Source: an uncultured Pelagibacteraceae bacterium (GTDB lineage Bacteria; Pseudomonadota; Alphaproteobacteria; Pelagibacterales; Pelagibacteraceae). From it: DNA of 40,037 nt. Position 1 is the stretch's first letter, and each line of letters starts with the position of its first letter. Shown here in pieces: positions 8,006 to 15,933 of the stretch. Below the pieces are notes generated by a model. It did not search any database. It worked only from the letters and a program-made list of their open reading frames with translations, and was not told the DNA's origin. The translations under genes and the position numbers were made by a program. Location: the NCBI GenBank assembly GCA_902558225.1, contig CACEDG010000009.1, positions 1 to 40,037 of the forward strand. The letters are read 5' to 3'.

Positions 8006-8025
8006 AATGTAATAATATATAAATT
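8006..8025. promoter_or_regulatory. 20-bp divergent promoter gap
   Basis: Only 20 AT-only-rich bases separate two divergent ATGs. On the plus strand TATAAA lies at 8018-8023, directly before the ATG at 8026. On the minus strand TATTAT lies at 8012-8017, six bases before the start at 8005. If these are the -10 elements, both mRNAs begin at or near their start codons and each -35 region falls inside the opposite gene. In such AT-rich DNA these matches are weak evidence. Confidence 0.3.
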
Positions 8026-8538
8026 ATGTTTTACGATTTAAAAGATAAAAAACCAAAAAACTCTGGCGAAAATTGGGTAGCACCCAATGCAACCATTATT
8101 GGTGATGTTACTTTAGAGAAAAACTCTAGTATTTGGTTTAATGCGACTTTAAGAGGAGATATTGAAAATATTCATATCGGCGAGGGATCAAATGTTCAAG
8201 ATGGAAGTGTCTTGCATACAGATCCAGGTTGTCCATTAAAAGTTGGCAAGGATGTAACCATAGGCCATATGGTTATGCTTCATGGATGCACGATAGGGGA
8301 TAATAGTTTAATTGGAATTGGTGCAGTGATCCTTAATAACGCCAAGATTGGAAAAAATTGTATTATAGGTGCAAAAGCTTTAATTACAGAAAACAAAGAA
8401 ATACCAGATAACTCACTAGTGATTGGTTCACCAGGAAAAGTCGTTAGAGAAGTTACCGAAGAAGAAAAAAAAGCAGTAGCAGAAAATACAAAGCATTATC
8501 AAGATAATTGGAAAAAATATTCTAAATCAATTTTTTAA
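8026..8538 (+). CDS. Gamma-carbonic anhydrase family protein
   Basis: This is a 170-residue left-handed beta-helix protein built of hexapeptide repeats, in the YrdA/PaaY/CaiE gamma-carbonic anhydrase group. The three zinc histidines of the family appear in VLHTDPG and in IGHMVMLHGCTIG. The start, WVAPNATIIGDV, is typical. It may hydrate carbon dioxide or act as a thioesterase-like accessory protein; many members have no measured activity. It is the only gene in its transcription unit, and its end overlaps the next, convergent gene by 4 bp. Confidence 0.88.
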   Translation: MFYDLKDKKPKNSGENWVAPNATIIGDVTLEKNSSIWFNATLRGDIENIHIGEGSNVQDGSVLHTDPGCPLKVGKDVTIGHMVMLHGCTIGDNSLIGIGAVILNNAKIGKNCIIGAKALITENKEIPDNSLVIGSPGKVVREVTEEEKKAVAENTKHYQDNWKKYSKSIF

Positions 8539-9134
8539 GGAACTAGCCAAGCATTCTTGTTAGTTTCTAAATCAAACTTGGCTCTTCGATGTCCTTTGGC
8601 AGCAAGATACAACCATTCAATAGACTTCATTTTACATTTAATAACTGTAAAGTTTTTATAACCTTCTTCACTTTGTTCCATAGTGTAATCAAAATCCTCT
8701 AATTTAGATATCATTCCAGAAGTTGGATTTTCCGATGCAGTTCCTGGGGGACTATCAGTTAAATAGCACCTTCTACTTATATGTTGAGTTTTTTTCCAAG
8801 ATTCTTCTGTTGTAGAATTTTGATTATTCACTTCACACTCAACTTTTACTCTTAATTGTATCTTTTCCTCTTTATCGTAGAAAACTAGAGAGGCATTCTT
8901 ATTTTTTTTTAGAATATCTACCTTTAGAGATCTTAAATCAGTATGAAATTGTAATACATTATTTGCTCTATCTGATTTACGTAATACGACAATTCTTCCA
9001 TCAACTTCATCTTGGTGAGCACAAATGAAAACAGGAATTCTAAATGGTGAACCTCTGTTAGTCACAGCATCATCTAGCATAGACCAATACTTATTCTGAA
9101 TTTCTTCTAAATTTTCATAGTATGCTGGTTGCAT
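8535..9134 (-). CDS. Pyridoxamine 5'-phosphate oxidase-like flavin-binding protein
   Basis: This 199-residue protein has the split-barrel FMN-binding fold. It shows GRIVVLRKSDRANNVLQFHTD, the FMN phosphate-contact region of the PNPOx family, and ends with WLYLAAKGHRRAKF, a C-terminal pattern of the Alr4036-like subgroup. It is not canonical PdxH, which is longer in its C-terminal pyridoxal-binding part, so the substrate is unknown. It starts 3 bp after the stop of the upstream dehydrogenase gene and is probably cotranscribed with it. Confidence 0.8.
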   Translation of the reverse strand: MQPAYYENLEEIQNKYWSMLDDAVTNRGSPFRIPVFICAHQDEVDGRIVVLRKSDRANNVLQFHTDLRSLKVDILKKNKNASLVFYDKEEKIQLRVKVECEVNNQNSTTEESWKKTQHISRRCYLTDSPPGTASENPTSGMISKLEDFDYTMEQSEEGYKNFTVIKCKMKSIEWLYLAAKGHRRAKFDLETNKNAWLVP

Positions 9135-9137
9135 ACA

Positions 9138-10007
9138 TCACTTTCTAAATCTTTTTATTAAGCTTGAAGTATCCCAACGATTTCCACCTAAACCTTGAAC
9201 TTCTCCATAAAACTTATCTACAAGTTCTGTTACAGGTAATAAAGATCCATTATTCTTAGCTTCATCCATTGCAATCTTTAAATCTTTTCTCATCCAATCA
9301 ACTGCAAAACCAAAATCAAATTTATCGTCAATCATTGTTTTGTATCTGTTTTCCATTTGCCAAGATTGAGCAGCTCCTTTTGAAATTACTTCAATAACAT
9401 CTTCCATATTTAATCCTGCTTTCATTCCAAAATTAATTCCTTCAGATAATCCTTGTACTAATCCTGCTATACAAATTTGGTTTACCATCTTAGCTAATTG
9501 TCCACAGCCTGCATCACCAAGCAATTTCATTTTTTTGCTATAACAATCAATTTTGTCTTTTGCTTTATCAAAATCAGCTTGATCACCACCGATCATAACT
9601 GTTAATGCACCATTCTCTGCTCCAGCTTGTCCACCAGATACAGGAGCGTCTAATGCACCAAATCCATTTTTTTTCGCGTAATCATAAATCTCTCTTGCAA
9701 TCGTTGCTGATGCTGTGGTGTTATCAATATAGATCGAACCTTTTTTGATTGTTTTGAAAGCTCCTTTGTCACCAAAAGTTACTTCTCTTAAATCATTATC
9801 ATTTCCAACACAGGTAAAAATATATTCTGCATCTTTTGCAGCTTCTGCTGGAGTTTCGGCCATTTTGCCTTTGTATTCTTTAATCCATTTTTCGGCTTTT
9901 GATTTTGTTCTGTTAAAAACAGTTACATTGTGACCACCTTTTGATATATAACCAGCCATTGGATAACCCATGACACCCAGACCTATGAAAGCAACATTAC
10001 AACTCAT
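9138..10007 (-). CDS. 3-hydroxyisobutyrate dehydrogenase/tartronate semialdehyde reductase-family oxidoreductase
   Basis: This 289-residue NAD(P)-dependent beta-hydroxyacid dehydrogenase has the dinucleotide loop GLGVMGYPMA at the N terminus, the substrate signature DAPVSGGQAGAENG (about 122-135), and the catalytic lysine region GCGQLAKMVNQ. Family members reduce or oxidise 3-hydroxyisobutyrate, tartronate semialdehyde, succinate semialdehyde or glyoxylate. NVTVFNRTKSK after the second strand suggests NADP preference (an arginine after the strand), which fits a glyoxylate/succinic semialdehyde reductase, but this is inferred. It starts 8 bp from the divergent MFS gene. Confidence 0.88.
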   Translation of the reverse strand: MSCNVAFIGLGVMGYPMAGYISKGGHNVTVFNRTKSKAEKWIKEYKGKMAETPAEAAKDAEYIFTCVGNDNDLREVTFGDKGAFKTIKKGSIYIDNTTASATIAREIYDYAKKNGFGALDAPVSGGQAGAENGALTVMIGGDQADFDKAKDKIDCYSKKMKLLGDAGCGQLAKMVNQICIAGLVQGLSEGINFGMKAGLNMEDVIEVISKGAAQSWQMENRYKTMIDDKFDFGFAVDWMRKDLKIAMDEAKNNGSLLPVTELVDKFYGEVQGLGGNRWDTSSLIKRFRK

Positions 10008-10010
10008 AAT
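10005..10010 (+). promoter_or_regulatory. Possible -10 element of MFS gene inside the divergent start codon region
   Basis: CATAAT, one base from the TATAAT consensus, lies 5 bases before the ATG of the MFS gene and overlaps the start codon of the divergent dehydrogenase. Since the two start codons are only 8 bp apart, the MFS promoter must lie here or inside the dehydrogenase coding sequence. A start site 7 bases downstream would make the mRNA leaderless. Confidence 0.3.
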
Positions 10011-10015
10011 TTTTT

Positions 10016-11224
10016 ATGTTTAATAACCTAAGTATAAAAGTAATTATATTTGGATTTATTTTTACATTTTTTTCTAGTTTTGGACAGAGTTTTTTTCTTG
10101 GTTTATTTAATTCTAGCATCAGAGAAACACTTTCGATTACTCATGGACAATTTGGCTCAATCTATGCTTCTGCAACATTATTAAGTAGCTTTGTCTTAAT
10201 TTGGGTTGGAAAAAAAATCGATGACATTAATATTTTTAAATTTGCATTTTATGTGATTTTACTTTTATCATTTTCTTGTTTCTTCTTTTCAAAAATATCA
10301 TCAATAGCTTTTTTATTCTTAGCTATTTTTTTGATGAGATTTTCTGGTCAAGGTTTAATGGCACATACTGGAACAACAACTATTGCAAGATACTTTACCA
10401 AATCAAGAGGCAAGGCACTTAGTGCATGTTGGTTTGGTCTCTCAACAGCAGAATTTATACTACCAGTATTAATTGTTTATTTACTCACAATCACTGATTG
10501 GCAAAATATTTGGATATCTATATCTATTTTAATTATTATTTTTTTACCAATAACATCATTCTTTTTAATCCAAAAATTAGATTTTAATACAAGAGAACAA
10601 AAAGATACTCAAGATAATAAAAAAAAAGAAATAAAACAATGGAAGAGAATTGAGGTTATAAAAGATTACAGATTTTATGTTGTTTGTTTAAATTTGCTTG
10701 CAATGCCATGGATTGCTACTGGAGTATTTGTTTATCAATCTTTTATTACTGAAGCTAAAGGGTGGGGCTCTTTTGTTATTGCACAATCATTTATGGCATA
10801 TTCAATACTGTCTGTTGTAACTTTATTAGGATCAGGATTTTTAATTGATAAATTTACAAGTAGAAAACTTTTAATTTTTATGAATATACCTTTATTATTT
10901 TCTACAATAGTTTTGTTTTACTTTGATAACCCAATTACATCATTTATTTTCCTTGGATTAATTGGAATTTCGAATGGCTTAGCGAATGTTCTAGGTTCTT
11001 CTACATGGGCTGAGATTTATGGTGTTAAATTTATTGGATCAATAAAAGCGTTAACTACAGCTTTAATGGTTTTTTCGACTGCATTTGGGACAGCTTTATT
11101 TGGTTTTTTGATAGATAAAGGTTTTTCTATTGAGCTCATAGCTATGATATCATTTATCTATATTTTGATCTCTTTGATTTTGTTAATTTTTGTTAGAAAC
11201 AAGCTAAATCCACATTATATATAA
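10016..11224 (+). CDS. Major facilitator superfamily transporter
   Basis: This 402-residue integral membrane protein has about 12 hydrophobic segments and a charged central loop (EQKDTQDNKKKEIKQ) between the two six-helix halves. Loop 2-3 carries GKKIDDINIFK, a relaxed form of the MFS motif, and helix 4 is preceded by MRFSGQGLMAHTG. The layout resembles monocarboxylate or oxalate/formate-type porters, but the substrate cannot be assigned. Adjacency to a hydroxyacid dehydrogenase suggests an organic acid. Upstream space is only 8 bp, and no Shine-Dalgarno sequence is seen. Confidence 0.85.
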   Translation: MFNNLSIKVIIFGFIFTFFSSFGQSFFLGLFNSSIRETLSITHGQFGSIYASATLLSSFVLIWVGKKIDDINIFKFAFYVILLLSFSCFFFSKISSIAFLFLAIFLMRFSGQGLMAHTGTTTIARYFTKSRGKALSACWFGLSTAEFILPVLIVYLLTITDWQNIWISISILIIIFLPITSFFLIQKLDFNTREQKDTQDNKKKEIKQWKRIEVIKDYRFYVVCLNLLAMPWIATGVFVYQSFITEAKGWGSFVIAQSFMAYSILSVVTLLGSGFLIDKFTSRKLLIFMNIPLLFSTIVLFYFDNPITSFIFLGLIGISNGLANVLGSSTWAEIYGVKFIGSIKALTTALMVFSTAFGTALFGFLIDKGFSIELIAMISFIYILISLILLIFVRNKLNPHYI

Positions 11225-11232
11225 AAATCTCC

Positions 11233-11259
11233 TTGATTTTTTTTAACTCACTGTATAGA
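11233..11259 (+). promoter_or_regulatory. Candidate rpoZ promoter
   Basis: TTGATT (11233-11238) is followed after 15 bp by TATAGA (11254-11259), 8 bases before the rpoZ ATG. The spacing is short and the -35 match partial. Transcription would start within a few bases of the ATG. Confidence 0.4.
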
Positions 11260-11267
11260 TACTGCGC

Positions 11268-11804
11268 ATGGCAAGAGTTACTGTAGAAGATTGTATTGAT
11301 AAAGTTGATAGTCCTTACGAATTAGTTTTAGTTGCAAAAGAAAGAGCAACTCAACTAAACTCAGGCATAGAACCTACTTTAGATAGGGATAATGATAAAA
11401 ACACAGTTGTAGCTTTAAGAGAGATTGCTGAGGAAAATATAAAAGTTCCTGATTTAACTGAAAGCGCGGTCTATAAATTAAGAAAACATGTAGAGCAAGT
11501 TGATGATGGTGCCGAGGATGACGAGGACGTGGGTGATGATTTTGAAAGTTTATATAAGGGAGAAATTTCTAAAAGTGGAGCACCTATTCTTCCATCGAAA
11601 AGAGCAAGAAAAATTCCAGAAAAAATTCAAGTTTCCAAAGAAGATATTGAGGAGCTTTCACAAACCGCACGACCAGATGTAGATAATTCAGCTGTTGAAC
11701 AAAATGATGGTGAAAATGCTGATGTTTCTCTTGATGAAGTTTCTGAGGCTGAAGAGCAAAATACAGACACGAGTTCAGACGACTCAGATACAAATAATAC
11801 TTAA
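11268..11804 (+). CDS. rpoZ: RNA polymerase omega subunit with long acidic C-terminal extension
   Basis: The first 80 residues are omega: [20 protein letters not shown], then AKERA and [15 protein letters not shown], the conserved core that wraps the beta-prime C terminus. Omega normally has about 90-130 residues; this protein has 178. Residues about 78-178 form a low-complexity tail rich in Asp, Glu, Ser, Asn and Thr, broken by a short basic stretch ([14 protein letters not shown], about 109-122). The tail is probably disordered. In many alphaproteobacteria a rel/spoT gene follows rpoZ; here a convergent CoA transferase follows 2 bp away. Confidence 0.92.
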   Translation: MARVTVEDCIDKVDSPYELVLVAKERATQLNSGIEPTLDRDNDKNTVVALREIAEENIKVPDLTESAVYKLRKHVEQVDDGAEDDEDVGDDFESLYKGEISKSGAPILPSKRARKIPEKIQVSKEDIEELSQTARPDVDNSAVEQNDGENADVSLDEVSEAEEQNTDTSSDDSDTNNT

Positions 11805-11806
11805 GA

Positions 11807-12949
11807 TTAACTAAACTCTTTTAAAATTTTTTCCCTATGTTCATCAAGGTCTGGAATGTCACCACGCGTTTTTTCATCTTTATATGCTGACATCTTAATT
11901 GGATTACCTGCCAGTTTAAAATCACCTATTACTTTATGATAAGCCTTAACTATCATATTTCTAGACTCGATTTGGGGATTTTCAACAGCTTCTTTGATAT
12001 TAAATATAGGACCACATGGAATTTTTTCTTTTTCCATATCATTAACCCACTCACTTGTTTTTCTATTTACTAATTTATCTTCAAGTATTTTTTTTAATTC
12101 ATCCATATTTTTTGCTCTTGAAGAATTGTCTGAAAATTTAGGATCATTAATTATTTCTTTCATATCTAATAAGATACATAATTTTTCAAAAAGTTTGTCA
12201 TTTCCTGCAGCTATTATTATGTGGCTATCTTTTGTTTTAAAAGCTTCAAAAGGTGCTATTGATGGATGACGGGATCCCATTGGTTTGGGAATTTCATTTT
12301 TTGAAAGATAACGGGCAATCGCATTTTCTAATATAGCTATTTGACAATCTAACATTGAAACATCAATGTACATTCCTTTACCTGTTTTTTGACGATCATA
12401 AAGAGCTGCGTTTATTCCAATAGCAGTAAATAATCCTGCTGTAATATCTCCAATCGAAGTTCCAACCCTAGTTGGTTCGGAGTTAGGTTGTCCAGTTACA
12501 CTCATAAGTCCACCCATACCTTGAACAACCATGTCATATGCTGGTAATTCTTTTAAGGGTCCTGTTTGTCCAAAACCTGAGGCTGAAGCATAAATCAATT
12601 TTGGAAATTTCGTGTTTACTTCTTTCCAACCGTAACCCCATTTCTCTAAAGTACCTGGTTTAAAATTTTCAACCAATATGTCAGCTTTTGATAAAATTTT
12701 TTCGAAAATTTTTTTATCTTCAGAATTTTTTAAATTTAAAGCAATACTCTCTTTACCTCTATTGAGAGACATAAAATAAGCAGAATAATCTTCAACAAAA
12801 GGACCAAATTTTCTTGAGTCATCTCCAATTTCAGGAGCTTCAATTTTTATCACGCGTGCACCTAAGTCTGAAAGTATCATTGTGCAGTAAGGACCCACTA
12901 ATACCCTTGTTAAATCAACTACTAGTAGGTTTTTTAACGGTCCATCCAT
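11807..12949 (-). CDS. CaiB/BaiF-type class III CoA transferase
   Basis: This is a 380-residue family III CoA transferase from the ATG at 12949. I prefer this start to an ATG 18 codons upstream because the family begins with PLKNLLVVDLTRVLVGPYCT at this point. The catalytic aspartate is expected in GTSIGDITAG (about Asp168), matching the GDSNTG site of formyl-CoA transferase. Other conserved parts are GFGQTGP and YDMVVQGMGGLM. Such enzymes move CoA between carboxylic acids. It is divergent from a TRAP dicarboxylate-type transporter, so it may activate the acid imported by that transporter; that link is inferred. Donor and acceptor acids are unknown. Confidence 0.88.
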   Translation of the reverse strand: MDGPLKNLLVVDLTRVLVGPYCTMILSDLGARVIKIEAPEIGDDSRKFGPFVEDYSAYFMSLNRGKESIALNLKNSEDKKIFEKILSKADILVENFKPGTLEKWGYGWKEVNTKFPKLIYASASGFGQTGPLKELPAYDMVVQGMGGLMSVTGQPNSEPTRVGTSIGDITAGLFTAIGINAALYDRQKTGKGMYIDVSMLDCQIAILENAIARYLSKNEIPKPMGSRHPSIAPFEAFKTKDSHIIIAAGNDKLFEKLCILLDMKEIINDPKFSDNSSRAKNMDELKKILEDKLVNRKTSEWVNDMEKEKIPCGPIFNIKEAVENPQIESRNMIVKAYHKVIGDFKLAGNPIKMSAYKDEKTRGDIPDLDEHREKILKEFS

Positions 12950-12980
12950 ATAATTATATATATCATGATTTTTTGACGAC

Positions 12981-13009
12981 TTGACTCTTATTAATAAGTT
13001 CACTTTAAT
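12981..13009 (+). promoter_or_regulatory. Promoter of the dctPQM operon with palindromic spacer
   Basis: TTGACT (12981-12986), 17 bp, then TTTAAT (13004-13009): each hexamer matches the sigma-70 consensus at five of six positions with ideal spacing. The expected start near 13016 leaves a leader of about 29 bases with AGAGGG at 13031-13036 before the dctP ATG. A perfect 12-bp palindrome, CTTATTAATAAG (12987-12998), fills most of the spacer, a good position for a repressor. A palindrome of this size will also occur by chance several times in AT-rich DNA of this length. Confidence 0.6.
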
Positions 13010-13044
13010 TCAATTATTAAAAATAACAATAGAGGGAAAAAATA

Positions 13045-14055
13045 ATGTTAAAAAAGATATCTTTATATTTAACTTCATTAGTTTTTGTTTTTACTACTAT
13101 TGGTTCTGCTTATGCGGTTACGCTAAAAGCAAGTCACCAATGGCCTGGTACACCAAGAGCTGATGGATCCTATGACCCACGTCATGAAATGGTTCAAATC
13201 ATTGCTGACGAGGTTAAAAAAGCAAATGTTGGAGTAGATATTAGAATTTACCCAGCTAAATCATTATACAAACCAAAAGAACAGTGGAAACCAATGACAA
13301 CTGGTCAATTAGATATTTCTGCTTTTCCATTAGCATATGCTTCTAAATTCCATCCAGAATTTGATGCAACTTTAATGCCTGGAACAGTAAAAAATCATGA
13401 CCATGCATTAAGATTTAATAAAGGTCCAATGATGACTGAAATTAAAAAAATTATTAATGATGCTGGTGTTGTAGTTTTATCTGATGCTTGGTTAGGTGGT
13501 GGTTTTGCTTCAAAAACAAAATGTATTAAAAATCCTAGCGACGCAAAAGGTCAAGTTATGAGAGCTGCTGGAAAAGCATTTAACCAAATGTTAGAGGCAG
13601 CAGGAGCTGGTATACAAAGTATGCCCTCATCTGAAATTTACACAGGTTTACAAACTGGTGTATTAACAGGTGCTAACACAAGTTCAGGAAGTTTTGTAAG
13701 TTACAAAATTTATGAACAAGTTTCATGTGCAACTCCTCCAGGAAAATTTGGTCTTTGGTTTATGTATGAGCCAATTTTAATGTCTAAAAAGTCTTTTGAT
13801 GCTCTAAATTCTAAGCAGCAAAAAGCTTTAATGAAGGCTGGAAAAGTTGCTGAAAAATACATGACAGCTCAAGTAGAAAACTTAGATAAAAAGTTTGAAG
13901 ATGCTTATAAAGCTGCAGGTGTAAAATTAGTATACATGGATGCAAAAGACCATGCTGCATGGGTAGAGATTGCGAAAAAATCTTCTCATAAGGCATTTGC
14001 TGATAAAGTTCCAGGTGGCGATAAGCTGATGGAAATGGCTTTAGCAGTTAAATAA
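13045..14055 (+). CDS. dctP: TRAP transporter substrate-binding protein (DctP family)
   Basis: This 336-residue protein has a signal peptide ending SAYA (residue 24) and a mature start VTLKASHQWPG typical of DctP proteins. It has the conserved region GQVMRAAGKAFNQMLEAAGA, whose arginine in this family holds the substrate carboxylate, and MPSSEIYTGLQTGVLTGAN. It captures an organic acid in the periplasm for the DctQM permease. It has a good ribosome binding site (AGAGGG, 8 bases before ATG) and a strong promoter, while dctQ and dctM lie beyond a terminator-like hairpin, so this subunit should be made in excess. The ligand is not evident. Confidence 0.92.
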   Translation: MLKKISLYLTSLVFVFTTIGSAYAVTLKASHQWPGTPRADGSYDPRHEMVQIIADEVKKANVGVDIRIYPAKSLYKPKEQWKPMTTGQLDISAFPLAYASKFHPEFDATLMPGTVKNHDHALRFNKGPMMTEIKKIINDAGVVVLSDAWLGGGFASKTKCIKNPSDAKGQVMRAAGKAFNQMLEAAGAGIQSMPSSEIYTGLQTGVLTGANTSSGSFVSYKIYEQVSCATPPGKFGLWFMYEPILMSKKSFDALNSKQQKALMKAGKVAEKYMTAQVENLDKKFEDAYKAAGVKLVYMDAKDHAAWVEIAKKSSHKAFADKVPGGDKLMEMALAVK

Positions 14056-14069
14056 AATAATATATAAAG

Positions 14070-14106
14070 AACCCCTATTTATTCTTATTAAATAGGGGTT
14101 TTTTTT
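14070..14106 (+). terminator. Factor-independent terminator/attenuator between dctP and dctQ
   Basis: A perfect 12-bp stem (14070-14081 with 14089-14100) with a 7-base loop is followed by an uninterrupted T tract (14099-14106) that runs directly into the dctQ ATG at 14107. It has all features of an intrinsic terminator, so most transcripts from the dctP promoter should stop here and only read-through would express dctQM. The 3' arm contains AGGGG 8 bases before the ATG, the only Shine-Dalgarno-like sequence for dctQ, so the folded stem would also hide the ribosome site. Confidence 0.85.
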
Positions 14107-14601
14107 ATGAAAAAAAAGTATCTTCAATTTTGTGATCTAATAGCTAAAGCATGTGGTGCTTTCGCTGTATTAGCATTGCTCTTATCAATCTTAGTTATTG
14201 TTGAACTTGTTTTTGAGAGATATTTTTTTCAAAGAGCAATTACATGGCAAACGGAACTTGTAACAATGTTATTAGTTGCTTCAACTTTTATAGGGAGTGT
14301 GTACGTTCTAAGTGAAAAAGCTCATGTTAGCATGGAATGGATTTACGATTTTTTATCAAAAAAAAATATAATTAGATTAAAAATTTTTACATCATCAATA
14401 AGTTTACTTTTTTTCTTAATTTTATTTTATTTCGGATTTTTAATGTTTGAGGAAGCATTTACCAAAAATTATTCAACTGGTACTGTTTGGGATCCACCAT
14501 TATGGATACCATATTCATCAATGATGTTAGGGGCTTTATTGATGATATTACAGTATATCGCAGAAATTATTAAATTGACTGATGAAGAGGATTTTAAATA
14601 A
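14107..14601 (+). CDS. dctQ: TRAP transporter small permease (DctQ family)
   Basis: This 164-residue protein has four hydrophobic segments. The conserved ITWQTELVTMLLVASTFIG and AHVSMEWIYDFL, and an amphipathic segment before the last helix, fit DctQ. It forms the membrane complex with DctM. The start codon follows the U tract of the upstream hairpin immediately, with no separate ribosome site. The stop is adjacent to the dctM ATG with no gap, so translation is likely coupled. Confidence 0.9.
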   Translation: MKKKYLQFCDLIAKACGAFAVLALLLSILVIVELVFERYFFQRAITWQTELVTMLLVASTFIGSVYVLSEKAHVSMEWIYDFLSKKNIIRLKIFTSSISLLFFLILFYFGFLMFEEAFTKNYSTGTVWDPPLWIPYSSMMLGALLMILQYIAEIIKLTDEEDFK

Positions 14602-15933
14602 ATGGATCCATTAATTATAGCATTAATTGTTGCGGTTTTTACTTTATTAGTACTTTTTTCTGGAATTCCAATTGCATTCGGTTTGAGTTTTGTTTCGATA
14701 GCTTTATTAGTTACATTTGAGGGTTTTCAAATGCTTGATGTTTTTGCTGAAACATTTTTTGCAGGATTAAATTCTTTTGTTTTACTTTCTATACCAATGT
14801 TTATTTTAATGGGAATGGCTGTTGCTAATTCTCCTGCTGGAAAAGATTTATATACAGGATTAGATAGATGGCTTTGGAGAGTACCAGGTGGATTAGTGAT
14901 TTCAAATATTGGAGCTTGCTCAATTTTTGCAGCTTTAAGTGGATCTAGCCCTGCAACTTGTGCAGCAATTGGAACAATGGGAATACCTGAAATGAGGAAA
15001 AGAGGGTACTCTGATCAAATCGCAACAGGAACCATTGCAGCTGGCGGAACCTTAGGAGTTTTAATTCCACCTAGTATTGTTTTAATTGTTTATGGAATTG
15101 CAACAGGTACATCAATAGGTAGATTATTTTTATGCGGTCTTGTACCAGGTTTCATGTTAGCAGGTATGTTTGCAATTTGGGCTCTTATTCATAGTTATTT
15201 CATTGATAAAGATGCTGCAAAAGCTTTAAGAAACAGAGTAAGACCAACTTTAAAGGAAAAACTTGAAGTATTACCAAGAATTCTTCCTTTCTTAGCTATT
15301 ATTGCAGGTGTTTTATATGTTCTTTACGGAGGGGTTGCTACACCATCTGAGGCATCTGGAGTAGGAGCATTTTTAGTTTTTGTATTGATTGCAGTAGTTT
15401 ACAAAATTTATCAACCTAGCAAAATATGGAACATTATTAAAGTTTCAATGAAAGAAAGTGTGATGATAATGTTTATCATTGCTGCATCATATCTTTTTGC
15501 TTTCACTCTCTCACAACTCTATGTAACTCAATCTTTAGCACAGAGTATGGTCGAATTAAGCTCTAACAAATGGGTTGTGTTCATTTTAATAAACATATTT
15601 CTTTTAATAGCCGGTTTTTTTTTACCACCAGTTGCAGTTATTGTAATGACTTCGGCTATATTATTACCCGTGATCACTACTTTAGGTTTTGACCCATATT
15701 GGTTTGCGATAGTTTTTACAATCAATATGGAAATCGGCTTAATTACACCACCAGTTGGATTAAATCTTTATATTATAAAAGGAATTACCCCAGATGTTAG
15801 TTTGTCAGAAATTTTAAAAGGATCTATACCATTTATGATAATTATGGCTTTAGCTATAGTAATTTTATGTATTTTTCCTGAGATTGTTACATGGTTACCT
15901 GATAAAATAATGGGTAAAGACCTTGGATTCTAA
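14602..15933 (+). CDS. dctM: TRAP transporter large permease (DctM family)
   Basis: This 443-residue, about 12-helix membrane protein is the sodium-driven channel of the TRAP system. It shows GLNSFVLLSIPMFILMG, the conserved GSSPATCAAIGTMGIPEM, GTLGVLIPPSIVLIVYG and, in the C-terminal half, EIGLITPPVGLNLY. With DctP and DctQ it imports an organic acid. Full length for the family. Its last 11 bases overlap the TTG start proposed for dusA. Confidence 0.93.
   Translation: MDPLIIALIVAVFTLLVLFSGIPIAFGLSFVSIALLVTFEGFQMLDVFAETFFAGLNSFVLLSIPMFILMGMAVANSPAGKDLYTGLDRWLWRVPGGLVISNIGACSIFAALSGSSPATCAAIGTMGIPEMRKRGYSDQIATGTIAAGGTLGVLIPPSIVLIVYGIATGTSIGRLFLCGLVPGFMLAGMFAIWALIHSYFIDKDAAKALRNRVRPTLKEKLEVLPRILPFLAIIAGVLYVLYGGVATPSEASGVGAFLVFVLIAVVYKIYQPSKIWNIIKVSMKESVMIMFIIAASYLFAFTLSQLYVTQSLAQSMVELSSNKWVVFILINIFLLIAGFFLPPVAVIVMTSAILLPVITTLGFDPYWFAIVFTINMEIGLITPPVGLNLYIIKGITPDVSLSEILKGSIPFMIIMALAIVILCIFPEIVTWLPDKIMGKDLGF

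Noticed and set aside
11500-11793. Small open frames on both strands inside rpoZ
   Set aside because: They arise from the repetitive acidic GAT/GAA codons of the omega tail; no ribosome site or recognisable protein.
12950-13003. Longer N terminus for the CoA transferase
   Set aside because: The extra 18 residues are not family-like and would overlap the proposed dctP promoter; the ATG at 12949 matches the family start.
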